Part shown: positions 11,610 to 21,747 of the stretch, piece by piece | Layout of the letters: each line of letters opens with the position of its first letter | How positions within the stretch are numbered: the first letter of the stretch is position 1 | Origin: Pseudogymnoascus destructans | Lineage: Eukaryota; Ascomycota; Leotiomycetes; Thelebolales; Thelebolaceae | Assembly: GCF_001641265.1 (NCBI RefSeq) | Contig: NW_020167537.1 | Coordinates: 310,001 to 374,000, forward strand | Direction of reading: 5' to 3' | Length of the DNA: 64,000 nucleotides | The notes under the pieces: model-generated | Databases searched by the model: none | The model's input: only the letters and a program-made list of their open reading frames with translations | What the model was told of the DNA's origin: nothing | Made by a program: the position numbers and the translations under genes

Positions 11610-11772
11610 TACCATCCTATCCATCCTATCCATCCTATCCATCCTATCCATCCTATCCATCCTATCCATCCTATCCATCCTATCCATCCTATCCATCCTA
11701 TCCATCCTATCCATCCTATCCATCCTATCCATCCTATCCATCCTATCCATCCTATCCATCCTATCCATCCTA
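11610..11772. repeat. 9-bp minisatellite (CCATCCTAT)n, about 17-18 copies
   Basis: Near-perfect head-to-tail array. Because the unit is a multiple of three, it is open in several frames (HPI, ILS, MDR, GWI repeats). It is followed by degenerate CCCCATCTTTTG units to about 11845. Confidence 0.97.
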
Positions 11773-12599
11773 ACTTTGCCCCATCTTTTGCCCCATCTTT
11801 TGCCCATCTTTGCCCCATCTTGCCCATCTTTTGTCCATCTTATCCATATCTTCTACTCGTACGGACACGGGAGTACTACATATACAACTACATGGTACAC
11901 AGATCTTACCTTCTTACACTTCCTTCCTTCTTATTTGTCCATAACATACGAAATACGAAAGAAGAAATACAAAAGAAGAAATACGAAAGAAGAAAGAAGC
12001 AACAGAAGAAGCACACGTCTTTCTTCACACTAAGTAACCAAATACACCTTCTTTCGACTCACCATTTCCACCTTTTTTAACTACCTTCCTACCTTCTTAC
12101 CTTCCTACCTTCCTACCTTCCTACCTGCCTTTACTTTCCTTCCTCCTTTCTTCTTTCCACCATTCTCCCGAACCGAATATCCCTCGTCACTCTCCCTTTC
12201 CTCCACCTTCCACCGCCGATCTTCACCAATCCTCACCGATCTTCACCAATCCTCACCGATCTTCACCAATCATCACCACACAACGGCAATTATCTCAAAA
12301 CTTCCCTCAAAACTCACCTCGGCTCTACTTCTCTGTTACTTCTCTGCTACTTCTCTGACTGGCTGCACATCTGCCATCGAAACAGTAAGAGAGCCGTTAC
12401 GCCGTTATCTGCCGTGATCAGAAGTGGGATCCTCGAAATATAGCGCCCAACAGTCCCTCATCTTGGGATCCACACAGCCGTTTTCTCTACATGCATATAT
12501 ATGTATATATATTTAATTATATATACATGTAACCACACATAACACCACCCACACCAAACGGATTCGTCTCCTGTCGCTACACTCACTTCAACGGTCCTG

Positions 12600-13294
12600 G
12601 TGTTTCATACAGTGAGTACAACATTTTCTTTTCCCTCGGCCAAATTTCAAAGACCAGACCACGCACACAATAAAAAAGATCTGCTCAAGGAATGCCCGAC
12701 ATACAAATCCTGTGTCGTCGCTTGTAACCTTGCGTCATCGGGAGTCTGTATCTTCGGCCAACATATCGCCTGCGGCAGCTTCTTCCTATATGCGCGTGCG
12801 CTGGCCCCCGACTAAAACCCCCCCATCGTTGAACAAGAGAGAGCCGCAACTCGGCCACCAGACGAAGACTCAGCGCGCCAACACGACGTCTGAAGCAACT
12901 TGCTCTACAGCGTGTCCAGCACCGACTGTCGGCTTGCACGGCACTTATTCATACTATACATGCAAGGGTCATAGCTAACCTTCTCAAGCGAACGCAGAAC
13001 CCCAAACGCCTAACATCCTCGACAAATCTTGCGATTTGACCCTGCACACAACTGCCGATACCGCCCACGACCATTAGCTCACCACGCAATTGCGCGGCCG
13101 GTGCGACAGACCTACAAGGAGGAGCGCTTCAGAAAAGGCGCGGCTGCGTGGCAACTTCTCAATTGGGGAAGTTGACTTCGTTTAGCCACCGGCAATCCTA
13201 CACTGCGAGCTTCCGTACGGCGCTCGTAATCGAATATAATACATAGAGAAGAGGCGATACCACACGCTGGGGTAGATACCCAGCCGATATAAAG
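12600..13294 (+). promoter_or_regulatory. Putative long 5' leader and promoter of the Pac2-like gene
   Basis: No gene seen in this 0.7 kb. WOPR genes often have long leaders, and the spacing fits one here, but no TATA box, splice pair or upstream frame could be assigned securely. Confidence 0.3.
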
Positions 13295-14833
13295 ATGACG
13301 GAAACATACAGAGGGCACGTTCGGAGCCCTGCGGATGCCATAAAGCTATTTGAGGCTTGCCGACTGGGCTTATTACCCCGCGTGCAACGACGACTATCGG
13401 AGAAGGAGAGGCAATCAATAACATCTGGCTCGGTGTTCGTATGGGACGAGCGCGAAGCAGGCATGCGCCGGTGGACGGACGGAAAATCATGGAGTGCGAG
13501 CCGCGTCTCTGGCAGCTTCCTCACATACCGCGAGATGGAGGGCAAGCGCGGCGGGGGCAACTTCGTCCCTGCGCCGCGGCGACTGGGCGGGAAGACACCA
13601 GATAGTGGGCGCGGCAGCGACGAGGACGCAGATATGGACCAGGATAGCCTAGACGGATACCGTTATAAGGCAGATGGGCTACTGAAGCAGTCATTCAGCA
13701 TCACGACATCTAGCGGCCAGCACCTTCACCTAATCAGCTACTTTGCGCGCCAGCACCCGAGCATCACCGATCTTCCACAGCCAACGACCGATCCGGCACT
13801 GCGACATATCGTCCCTATCAAGGGCATGTATCCCGAGTCCACAGTCCACGATCAAGCGCCACTTCCTCCCCGCCAACCCATCCAGGGATCTTATATGTCC
13901 TCGCCACAACAGATGATGCCAGGAAACGCCCCTCACGCCCGGTCGCCATACCCCTATTCCCCCGGCTACGGCGCCTGGCCACGCTCTCCAGTCCCTACCC
14001 CGCCTTACAACTACCCTCCCGCGATGTACGGCTCGCAACTCCCCCCTCCCCCACCAAACGACAGGAGTCCACACCAGTACTCCCCTCAACACCTCCCTCC
14101 ACACATGCAGCACCACCCTGCACCGCAGCCATACGACCGCTCCCCTCACCATCCGCACAGCCCACACGATAGCATCGCTCCACGACACCTCTCCGCCTCC
14201 GGCCCGCCACCACAGATGAGCACCCTTGCATACGCGACAAATGCTGCCCGCGACGCCCAGCACGCTTTAGCACAGGCGCAGGCCATGCAGGCACAACAAC
14301 TGGGACAGATGCACTCAGGTTCCAGGGGACCAGCCTCTGTAGATCCAAGGTTAGGGCCTAGAGTGCCACCACTCCATCACCAGCAGTCGAACGGGCACGC
14401 GCCGCCGCCTCTTCGCCGCCTCTCGTCGCCAACTGGAAGCAGGGACGGTTCGCTGGGACAGGATAGGTCGCAACAGAGGAGTCCGCTGTCGAATGGCGCG
14501 CCGCCGCAGCAGTCGAGAAGTGGAGAGGCCCAGAGCATTCCCAGCATTTCAAATATGGTGCACGGCACCCCCTCTTCCCGCCCCCCGCCCTCATCTACAC
14601 CCTTATCCGCGTCCTCCTCGCAACAGCGCAGCCCCGGTGGCGCGCCCCAAAAACCGAGCACGTCGAGCAGAATGCCCGATAAGGGCGTCAGCCCCGTCAA
14701 GAACGACGACGAGGAGGCCAAGGGCGCGAATGGCATCCCCCGAGAGATCCCGCATGCTAATATCACGGGTCCTGGGTTTGGAGGGGAGGATCTGCGCGCG
14801 TTGAGGGTGCTGGATCGGAAGTTTTGTATCTGA
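13295..14833 (+). CDS. pac2: Gti1/Pac2 family (WOPR domain) transcription factor, Pac2-like
   Basis: Intronless 512-residue protein. The N-terminus is the first WOPR block (about residues 3-90) with ADAIKLFEACRLGLLPRVQR, GSVFVWDEREAGMRRWTDGK and SGSFLTYREMEGKRG. A short linker (about 91-119) leads to the second block (about 120-155) with DGYRYKADGLLKQSFSITT and HLHLISYF. The rest is low-complexity, rich in Pro, Gln, Ser and His, typical of these regulators. WOPR proteins bind DNA directly and control morphology, sporulation and, in pathogens, infection programmes. The LPRVQRRL..GSVFVWDE wording matches the Pac2 class better than the Wor1/Ryp1/Sge1 class as I recall them. It is GC-rich and undamaged beside mutated repeats, consistent with a conserved host gene. 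ATG at 13295 is chosen because the WOPR fold starts at residue 3. Confidence 0.92.
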   Translation: MTETYRGHVRSPADAIKLFEACRLGLLPRVQRRLSEKERQSITSGSVFVWDEREAGMRRWTDGKSWSASRVSGSFLTYREMEGKRGGGNFVPAPRRLGGKTPDSGRGSDEDADMDQDSLDGYRYKADGLLKQSFSITTSSGQHLHLISYFARQHPSITDLPQPTTDPALRHIVPIKGMYPESTVHDQAPLPPRQPIQGSYMSSPQQMMPGNAPHARSPYPYSPGYGAWPRSPVPTPPYNYPPAMYGSQLPPPPPNDRSPHQYSPQHLPPHMQHHPAPQPYDRSPHHPHSPHDSIAPRHLSASGPPPQMSTLAYATNAARDAQHALAQAQAMQAQQLGQMHSGSRGPASVDPRLGPRVPPLHHQQSNGHAPPPLRRLSSPTGSRDGSLGQDRSQQRSPLSNGAPPQQSRSGEAQSIPSISNMVHGTPSSRPPPSSTPLSASSSQQRSPGGAPQKPSTSSRMPDKGVSPVKNDDEEAKGANGIPREIPHANITGPGFGGEDLRALRVLDRKFCI

Positions 14834-15523
14834 AAGAAAGCATTTCTGCCTCCCACCTCACCGGGGTTGGGGGGGGGTTAATATTAACTCGGAGATTTTC
14901 TACCGGAGGGAGGGGTGAGGAAGTAATTAGGGGGCTATGTGACTTTGACAAAAGTTTGGGAGGAGCGCTCATTGTTATTTTTTCGTCGACAATGAACTTC
15001 TTCGCTTCGCTTTTTCGAGGGGGGATTCTGCGGTTTCCTATGAGGGCAATGCGCGAATAGGGAGACTGGAGATGGGGGAATGGACACGATACGACTGCTT
15101 TGTTAGAGGGGCCTACTCACGAACGGACCGGGAGCAGGGGGATATGGATACTTTTTTTTTTTAACGCTCGTTATTTTTCCCTAGGAGTTGGGGGCCGCAA
15201 GGCATGGCAAGGCACGGTGGAGTGAACGGATGGATGGATTGGATGGGGATGGGGATGGGCTGGGGGGCTATGGCATTTGCTCTTTCGATAACTTTTTTTT
15301 TTGGGCTTGGTTTTGGTAGTGGTTTTGGGGGTTCGCTTTGAGGCGTTTTTCGCGGTTTTTTCTACTTGCTTAGACTGTTAACGGGGGGAGAGTGGGATGG
15401 GATGGGTATATGGGTGGGCGGTGATGGTGATGGAGGAGGAGGGGAGATCAATGGTGATGGTGGTAGATCAGGTTGAATCAATCAATATTTCATGACTATC
15501 CATTGGTTTTTCTTTCTGTTGCA
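14834..15523. other. 3' flank of the Pac2-like gene
   Basis: No gene seen. Contains G-rich and T-rich runs (T10 at about 15152, T9 at about 15293) and GGATGG-type short repeats at 15225-15260 and 15395-15440. Probably 3' untranslated and intergenic DNA. Confidence 0.5.
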
Positions 15524-15679
15524 TGGTATTTGTGTATGCGGGCATGTGTATCACGTTACTTCTAGTCATATTACAAGTATTATCTACAGTCGGCCGACCT
15601 GTTTTTAGTTGTCATATAATTTGGGCGGCACTTTGGTCATCTGTAGTAGATTTATTACCATGGATGGTTATATGTTACA
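15524..15679 (-). repeat. Possible 3' LTR of the decayed Ty3 element I
   Basis: On the minus strand the sequence after a purine-rich tract begins TGTAACATATAACC and ends CAAATACCA, giving TG..CA ends over 156 bp at the expected place downstream of the pol remnant. There is no second copy in the window, so the boundaries are tentative. Confidence 0.4.
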
Positions 15680-16669
15680 CCCGTCTAAAAAGGCCAATTC
15701 CCCTTTTGTCGTCCTTTCGTGATCGTAGTCTTGTCCCGTCTCCCATGCCGTAATCCACCCAAGTAGTTCCCGTGGTGGTCCTGGTAATTGTGGGTACTAT
15801 GTGTGAAACTCTCTGTTTATGGGGAGAGTTCATGAAGTTCGACGCTGGGTACCACTCTGGTCCGGATCGTATCCTACCCAACTAACCTGGTATTGAAGTT
15901 GCTTTCCTTGGAATCTCACGGCAAGGACCTTTTCTACTTCCCATTCTTCCAAGCCATCTATAACTACGCTGCTAGGCCCAGGCGGCTCTTGACCCAGTAG
16001 GGGGTTATTCGGGGCCTTGATGAGAATGTCTGGTGAGAACACATCATGTATTTGAGAACCAGTAGGTAGGTCTAGACGAAAAGCGTGTCTAACTAGTTCT
16101 AGCACTGTATATGGTCGACCCATTGTTGGCCCAACTTGCGGCTAGGGCGAGAGTTCTTCAAATTTTTGTTCGATAGGTACACTCTATCTCCTACGTCCCA
16201 GTTGATGGCCCTTCGGCATCGATTCATGTGCTTAGACATTTTCTCTTGTGCCTTTGCCATATTTTCCTTTGCATGGACCCATGCAGTATGCATTCGGTCT
16301 GCAACTGCCTTGGCTTCATCTTGGTTTAGAGTCTCCCGGAGGTTGGTGCTTTTCAGGGTGTTCCAATACCAACTCGTACGCGGATCGGTTCTGTACTTGA
16401 GTCAGTAGGGGGTCATGCCAATGGATGCGTGGGGGAGTGTCATTTGCACGTGGTCCATTATGGGGATGAGTTCGCTCCAGTTATCCTGGTAATGGGATAC
16501 GAAAGGCCTCAGTCTCTGATCGATGTATCGGTTCATGATTTACGTCTGTCCGTCGGTCTGCTTATGATAGGCAGTCGACAGCTTAACCTTAACACCGATA
16601 ATTCGACAGAACTCCTGCCAAAAAGATGATATGAATTGGGGTCCGCGGTCGCTTACAATCGACTCTGGA
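15680..16669 (-). pseudogene. Ty3 element I: integrase C-terminal part and chromodomain (relic)
   Basis: Minus-strand pol similarity split by stops and frameshifts. Reading 5' to 3' on the minus strand: integrase core remnants (about 16640-16300), a KENMAKAQEKMSKHMNRCRR segment (about 16290-16200), GDRVYLSNKNLK, then GRPYTVLELV (about 16120), a chromodomain-like EWEVEKVLAVR..VSWVGYDPD (about 15955-15875) and WYPASNFMNSPHK (about 15860). It is cut off at 16669 by a solo LTR and continues at 17579. Clearly dead. Confidence 0.88.
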
Positions 16670-17578
16670 TGTCATACTGATATTCGTTGCACTCAGTTTG
16701 CTATCAAACTCAAGAGCAAACTTAGAAATCTCCTCCTCAAACCTACAAGTCACTATACATATTTTGGCTTGTCACACCAACAACAAGAGCAATACTACTC
16801 AACGATTGCTACAACCCTCTATGATTCATTACATGTCATTGCTCCTTAGTTACTGGGCCAATATGACCACATAGCATATCTCTATAACCCTCTATGATTC
16901 ATTACATGACATCACTCCTTAGTTACTGGGCTAATACTACACATGACATATCTCTATCAACTAGAGGCCTAGGAACATGAACGATAGCTCCAAAAGCTTC
17001 TACAACCATCTATGATTCATTACACATCATCGCTCCTTAGTTACCCACAAGATTGGTTAAGTTATGACATAATCTGTCTATAGGGGTACTCTGACCTTGG
17101 ACCTCCTTTCACTTCCTATAGGCTAGGAACCTAGGAGATGGTTCTATGGGATTGTCTTATGTCAACTATAGTTACCAGGCCTGGTTAGTCATGGAAAGTC
17201 TTGGAAAATGAGAGAACTACACTCCTTTAGCATAAATAGGATTGCCCTTTCCTTAAGAAAGGGCAAGCAGACAATACAGTAAATTGACTATCACATACTT
17301 CCACGTCTTTTCCAAGCTTCCAAGCATTGATCTTATTACTCCTTGTTTCTGAAAAGTCAGTGAGGTGCTAACCTCTGGCTTATCCCTGAGTTCTCAGACT
17401 CAACATTTGTTACAACTTGTCTAAACCACTCCACTACATCATACACCTGATTGCTGCATTGTGGAATAGTCTAAGCTACGACCCTTTGGCTCTGTTTCCT
17501 AAGACAGTGTGTTGTCTTAGTAAAATCATCCTTTCCTTGGGTGGCTAGATTCCCACATCTGGTGCACCCACCATTACA
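16670..17578 (+). repeat. Solo LTR of the chromovirus family (5-bp duplication CTGGA)
   Basis: Starts TGTCATACTGATATTCG and ends CCACCATTACA. CTGGA lies at both 16665-16669 and 17579-17583. It is 909 bp, diverged from the 1-6490 LTRs, with part of the middle rearranged. It interrupts the integrase of Ty3 element I. A solo LTR with intact duplication implies LTR-LTR recombination after insertion. Confidence 0.95.
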
Positions 17579-18540
17579 CTGGAAGTGTGTCCGAATCAGT
17601 ATATCCATTCAATGAACAATTGTGCCATTTGCCGGGCAGTTGTGGTTTTGTAGCAAGGTATGGTAACTGAACTCTTTCCAAGTCAGTCCATATACACTAA
17701 GATGCTGTCGTATCCATGCTTGTCCCTTGGGAACTCCTTGAAGTCAATGGTGAGGTGTTGCATCGGATATTCGGGTACGGGCAGCGGGTGTAGGAATCCT
17801 TGTTGCTTGGTGACATTGGTATGAGAAAGCCGACATGTCACACAATTCCTCACATAGCGCAAACAATCCGCTTCCATCCCGACCCAGTGGTACTTTGGGG
17901 CAATCAATTGATAGGTTTTCCGGCCGCTAGGATGTGCCACTGACACCTGGTCGTGCGCTTCTCGGATTAGTTTCGTACATAGCTCGGTGTGACGGTTCAC
18001 ACATAGCCGGCCTTTGTATAGAAGAAGCCAGCCGTTCAACGCGAACCTGTCAGGTAGGGGGTGTTTCGCACGTGTTTCTGTAAAAGACTCTCTGTTATCC
18101 TCACATAAAGCGTCTATTAAATAGAAAGGCATCTGGGGCTTGGGGATGTCCATCTAGTTAATGGATGCTATGTAGCTCTCGGCAAGTTCGGCGCTGATTC
18201 GGGGGTGCAGGTGGCTTGGACCTAACAATACCCTCGCCCTACTATCAAGCTTGACTTTCTGCTGTGTTACCAAGTCTTGGTATCTTTGGCTCAGAATATC
18301 TGCCTTCTGGTTATTCTTGCCCGCGGTGTACATAATGCAGAAGTTGAAGTCGGAGAGTAGTTCCATCCACCGAATTTGCTTCGCGGTGAGAACCTTGGTA
18401 GACATGAAATATTCTAGCGAATGGTGGTCAGTGTAGAGTCGACTCAGTGGCGCACTTAAGCCAACTCGGGCCTCCATTTTCTGAAGGCCTTTACTATTGC
18501 GAATAGTTCCTTGTCGTGGATCTCCCAGTTGATCTCGTGT
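17579..18540 (-). pseudogene. Ty3 element I: RNase H to integrase core (relic)
   Basis: Minus-strand order: HEINWEIHDKELFAIV (about 18535-18490), RNase H end with LYTDHHSLEYFMSTK and DILSQRYQ (about 18440-18270), an integrase HHCC finger ending CVTCRLSH (about 17860-17830), the first core Asp in LTIDFKEF (about 17755) and YDSILVYMD (about 17700), with the frame continuing to the LTR edge at 17579. Frameshift near 18477 and stops at 18154 and 17683. At 18540 the coding order breaks because the upstream part is inverted. Confidence 0.88.
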
Positions 18541-19028
18541 CCTTACAGACTTTCTTGAGGAGCATATGATTACTACACTCTATGGGTGGCCGCCCTACTC
18601 ACCCGACCTCAACCCAATTGAGCACATTTGGTGGCACTTGAAAACCCGGGTGTGTGAGATGTTCCCTGAAATTGCAAAGGATAAATCAAACTCAGAACAT
18701 GCAAGACAGCGTCTAGAATCATGTTTGTAAGCAGCATGGGACACATTAGACAAGTCATTGTTCAATAAATTGTATAAGAGTATGTTGAGTAGAATTGAGG
18801 CGTGCATTCAAGCAGACGGGTGGCATACAAAATACTAGAATACTCATTTTTTATACTATATACTATAGGGGCTTATTTTGTATAGCTTTCAATTCTAATT
18901 ACAATGGATCAATTTTTACATCTATCACTCTAAAATTGCATATGTTACGAGCAAATTAATTATCTACGTTCGGTGGCTTTGCGGGTGGTTTTGCGATTCG
19001 GTTAATAGCAGTGGTCGGTGACTGTATA
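18541..19028 (+). pseudogene. Tc1-like transposase C-terminal half with one TIR (inverted piece)
   Basis: Plus-strand coding of LTDFLEEHMI, then WPPYSPDLNPIEHIWWHLK (the final catalytic residue of the D,D,34D/E motif is the D or E of this block), one stop, then DTLDKSLFNKLYKSMLSRIE. The outer end (about 18998-19028) reads GGTTAATAGCAGTGGTC..GACTG followed by TA, matching the TIR at 20176-20200 in the same orientation rather than inverted. It joins in frame to the N-terminal half at 19331 if this block is turned round. Confidence 0.85.
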
Positions 19029-19330
19029 TGAATGACGTCCTGATGCAATATTTAGACGACTTCTGTACCGCATACTTAGACGACATCCTAATTTACCATC
19101 ACTACTCCCTCGGAGCCTTTCCAATGGACAGACGAATGTGAGGCTGCTTTTGAGGAATTGCGCCGGCAACTCCTAGCAGTACAGGCACTTCACCACTTCA
19201 ACCCCGAATTGCCTACGAAGCTGGAGACAGATTCCTCCAATGGAGTCGTAGCTGGTGTCCTCTCCCAAGAACACCCTGACAAGCGGTGGTACCCCGTAAG
19301 CTTCTACAGTCATGTCCTATCCGACATACC
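19029..19330 (+). pseudogene. Ty3 element I: reverse transcriptase/RNase H segment, inverted relative to the rest
   Basis: Plus-strand coding: YMNDVLMQYLDDF, YLDDILIY, then FQWTDECEAAFEELR, LETDSSNG and YPVSFYSHVLSD. The rest of element I is on the minus strand. This block supplies exactly the piece missing between QR (about 20202) and HEINW (18535) of the minus-strand copy. Confidence 0.85.
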
Positions 19331-20200
19331 CGCAGTATGGATAGGAGCATTATCTTGCATAAATGAGTAGCTAGAGTCAAGACTCTCAAAAATAGGGAGG
19401 AGTTCTGCTTCTAGAACCTCAAGGTATGAGTTTGCAGTATATCCAAACTTCTTTGACTCAAAGTCACGGTATATAAGGTATAAATTGCTCCGGCCTTCTG
19501 CCCAAAAGGCCCCCCAAACCATGATCTTCATGTTCTTCTTTGTACTATAGGTTTGGATCATCTCCACCACTTCTGAGCAGGTGTGCAGAAACACCACTCG
19601 CTCCTGTAACAGAGCACTCATCACTCCACACAACTTGACCCCAATCCTCTGCTGTCCAATTCCTCCGTGCTAAACACCATGCAAGCCGTTTAGCTGCATG
19701 TATTGGCAGTAGGAAAGGGCGACACTTTGCACGCCAATTGCCTATGCCTGCTTTTTGTAGTATCCTCTTTATAGTTGATGTTGAGCAAGCAACATTACAA
19801 GCATCCTTTACTTCTTGGTATGTATCCTTTGGGTTTAGGCGTACATGGCGGAGTATAAGGCATTGCTCTGCTTCTGTATATGACTTTCCCCGTGGTGTAC
19901 AGGGTAGGCTCTTGCCTTTGGTGCATATTGAGTCAACTGCAATTGTATATCGTACGTTGCTTCAGTCAAGGTTTAGGTCGTGTGCAATCTTAGTAGGTGT
20001 TGCACCCTCTGACTGCCTCCCAATAATCTGCCCGCATTGGTATGGGCTTAATTGGCCACCAGGCTGTCGATTCCCATCAATTGGAGCCAAAGCCCTCTGA
20101 GTTGGTGGCATAATTATGGTTGTTGTACAAGGAGGGGTGGGTTACGCGACGCAATTTACGCGTCAAATTGGAATTCAGTTAATAGCAGTGGTCTAGTACT
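19331..20200 (-). pseudogene. Tc1-like transposase N-terminal half with one TIR
   Basis: ATG near 20111 on the minus strand. Helix-turn-helix segments follow (LSPYQCGQIIGRQSEGAT..KIAHDLNL), a stop at LD-stop-SNV, the second helix-turn-helix, then VVWSDECSV (first catalytic Asp), a frameshift, KIMVWGAFW and FMQDNAPIHTAG (second Asp). The TIR ends at 20200 and inserts at TA inside the Ty3 reverse transcriptase. The C-terminal half is at 18541-19028. Confidence 0.87.
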
Positions 20201-20725
20201 GTACCGCTGATAGGTTGCGGGACCGTTCATCAGTCCAAACAGCAGCACTTTGCACTTATAGGATCCATAGCGAGTCTGAAAGGTCGTGTACTCTTCCGAG
20301 TCGGGGTGCATCCGTATGCGGTGGAAGGCTTGTCTGATATCTAGCTTAGTGAAGATTTTTGCTTTCGACACCCGTCCTAGTAGTTCATCGATACGCGGGA
20401 TGGGGTAGGGATCGTTCCAGGTGAGACCATTTAACTTCCGGTAATCGATGCAAAATCTTAATTTGCCATCCGCTTTCTTTACGAATAGGATAGGGGACGC
20501 GAAGGGGCTGTTGCTGTTGATATGAAGCTTTTCTCTAGGTTCTCTAACAGGTATTGCTTGGTAGCCTTAAGCTCTTCGGTGCCCTGCCGATATAACGGGG
20601 GGAAAGCGTTTGGTAAAGGGGCTTCAAGCTTTATCTTGTGGTCGTTCAAGAATGCTGTTGGGAGACTCGTGGGTTTTGTTATGCGGCGAAGCATGGGAAT
20701 TACTTCCCAATGACGGCATGAAAGA
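20201..20725 (-). pseudogene. Ty3 element I: reverse transcriptase N-terminal half
   Basis: Minus strand: HDKIKLEAPLPNAFPPLYRQ-like linker (about 20640-20580), KQYLLENLEKSFI, a shifted frame with FCIDYRKLN-like codons near 20460-20410, KAKIFTKLDIRQAFHRIRM (about 20365-20310), TRYGSYKCKVLLFGL and NGPATYQR (about 20215). Stops and frameshifts are present. The 5' end abuts an unrelated transcription-factor fragment near 20725, and no gag is seen. Confidence 0.85.
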
Positions 20726-21500
20726 CGACAACTTCTGATCACTGAGGACTAATGCCCTATGCTTTTGTAAGATTTCCATGAGAGGATCAAGAAACATCTT
20801 TGATAATACGGAGTCTTGTTTTGCCTCTTGGAGCATTCCGCAAGCACGCATGACTTCAGCCTGTCTTTGTTCTTCATGGCCCTCGATTTTGTTAAAACAG
20901 AGGTCCATAACTAGTACAACAGTAGCCATGAAGACATGATGCATAACTGTGGCGAACCTCGCAGGAGCACAACCCAGGTCAGATTTAGTTTTTTCCAGTA
21001 CACGGTTCACCTCCAAGTCATTGCGTCCAGAGCCCAAACACACGTCTCTAGAAAAGGCGTATTTTGATTCGACGAATCCCCTTATGAGATACGGTTGGTA
21101 GAGCTTACAACGTCTATTAAGGACTCCAAGATGGATAAGATAGCACTGTGTAGCTATATGAGGAAACCTATGGTCAGTCCCGTGGCCCATAAGCCTGCTT
21201 TCTTCATCGAGGTGGAAGAATATCGGAAATCTCTTAGTTAGATCCTCGAATTGGTCATCTAGGGCAATTATCTTATCATAGTCTACCATGTCGATATCAT
21301 CCAGAAATCGAGGTATAGAATCCACGATGGTCCGACATATATCGGATAGACGAATGTATTGGAGGAACTAAGACATTGATGTGGGGGTCGACTCTGAGCC
21401 ATTGGACTGATCACTTTGGGCAACAAGATCCCCACTTACAATCTGTGGGGATCTCACATGCATATGTTCTGGGTGTATTAAGTAGGTGCCCTCTTGTGGA
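20725..21500 (-). pseudogene. C-terminal fragment of a fungal-specific (Zn2Cys6-type) transcription factor
   Basis: Minus strand. EGTYLIHPEHMHVRSP (about 21485-21435) is followed by QSDQSNGSESTPTSMS, a TAG near 21367, then FLQYIRLSDICRTIVDSIPR and an open frame of over 200 codons with FPIFFHLDEESR, HIATQCYLIHLGVLNRRCKL and VLVMDLCFN..EEQRQAEVMRACGMLQEAK. These are hallmarks of the fungal_trans middle-homology region and its C-terminal tail. The zinc cluster and most of the N-terminus are absent, and the 3' end runs into Ty3 sequence. I read it as a gene broken by transposon activity. Long conservation of the frame suggests recent loss. Confidence 0.72.
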
Positions 21501-21747
21501 CCGCCAGAAAATGCTAATAGCCATTGCTATTCATTAGATACGTTACGAGTAGGGTATTGCACTCACCAGTCCGTCAAAGCAACATACCACCAAATTCTCC
21601 TCTTTGTCTCATATTCAGCCATATCTGCTTCTGAATCTGTCTTGTTCCTTCTGTGCGGATGTCTATTCTGTGCAATGACAGATCTCTCACCATCATTATT
21701 GTGTTGCTATGTAGTTAACGACAAGTTGCCGAAAATCCATAATTATT

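Larger units (their letters stand above)
10906..12599. other. Non-coding stretch rich in simple repeats
   Basis: No gene seen. The left part may include the end of the pogo-2 relic. It then holds a perfect hairpin (11114-11158), C-rich runs (11160-11215), a TACCTAA microsatellite (about 11416-11476), a 9-bp minisatellite (about 11610-11772), CTTCCTAC tracts (about 12080-12130), three copies of a 16-bp TCTTCACCAATCCTCA-like unit (about 12221-12276) and an AT-rich palindromic stretch (about 12490-12531). Long open frames across the minisatellite are translations of the repeat. Confidence 0.7.

Noticed and set aside
11520..12080. Long open frames with HPI, ILS, MDR or GWI repeats
   Set aside because: They are translations of a 9-bp minisatellite; all frames stay open because the unit length is a multiple of three.
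12685..12978. Opposed short frames upstream of the Pac2-like gene as genes
   Set aside because: Overlap each other on both strands, with no motif or splice support.
13730..14856. Several minus-strand frames of 100-177 codons
   Set aside because: Shadows of the GC-rich Pac2-like gene; no motif and no splice context.
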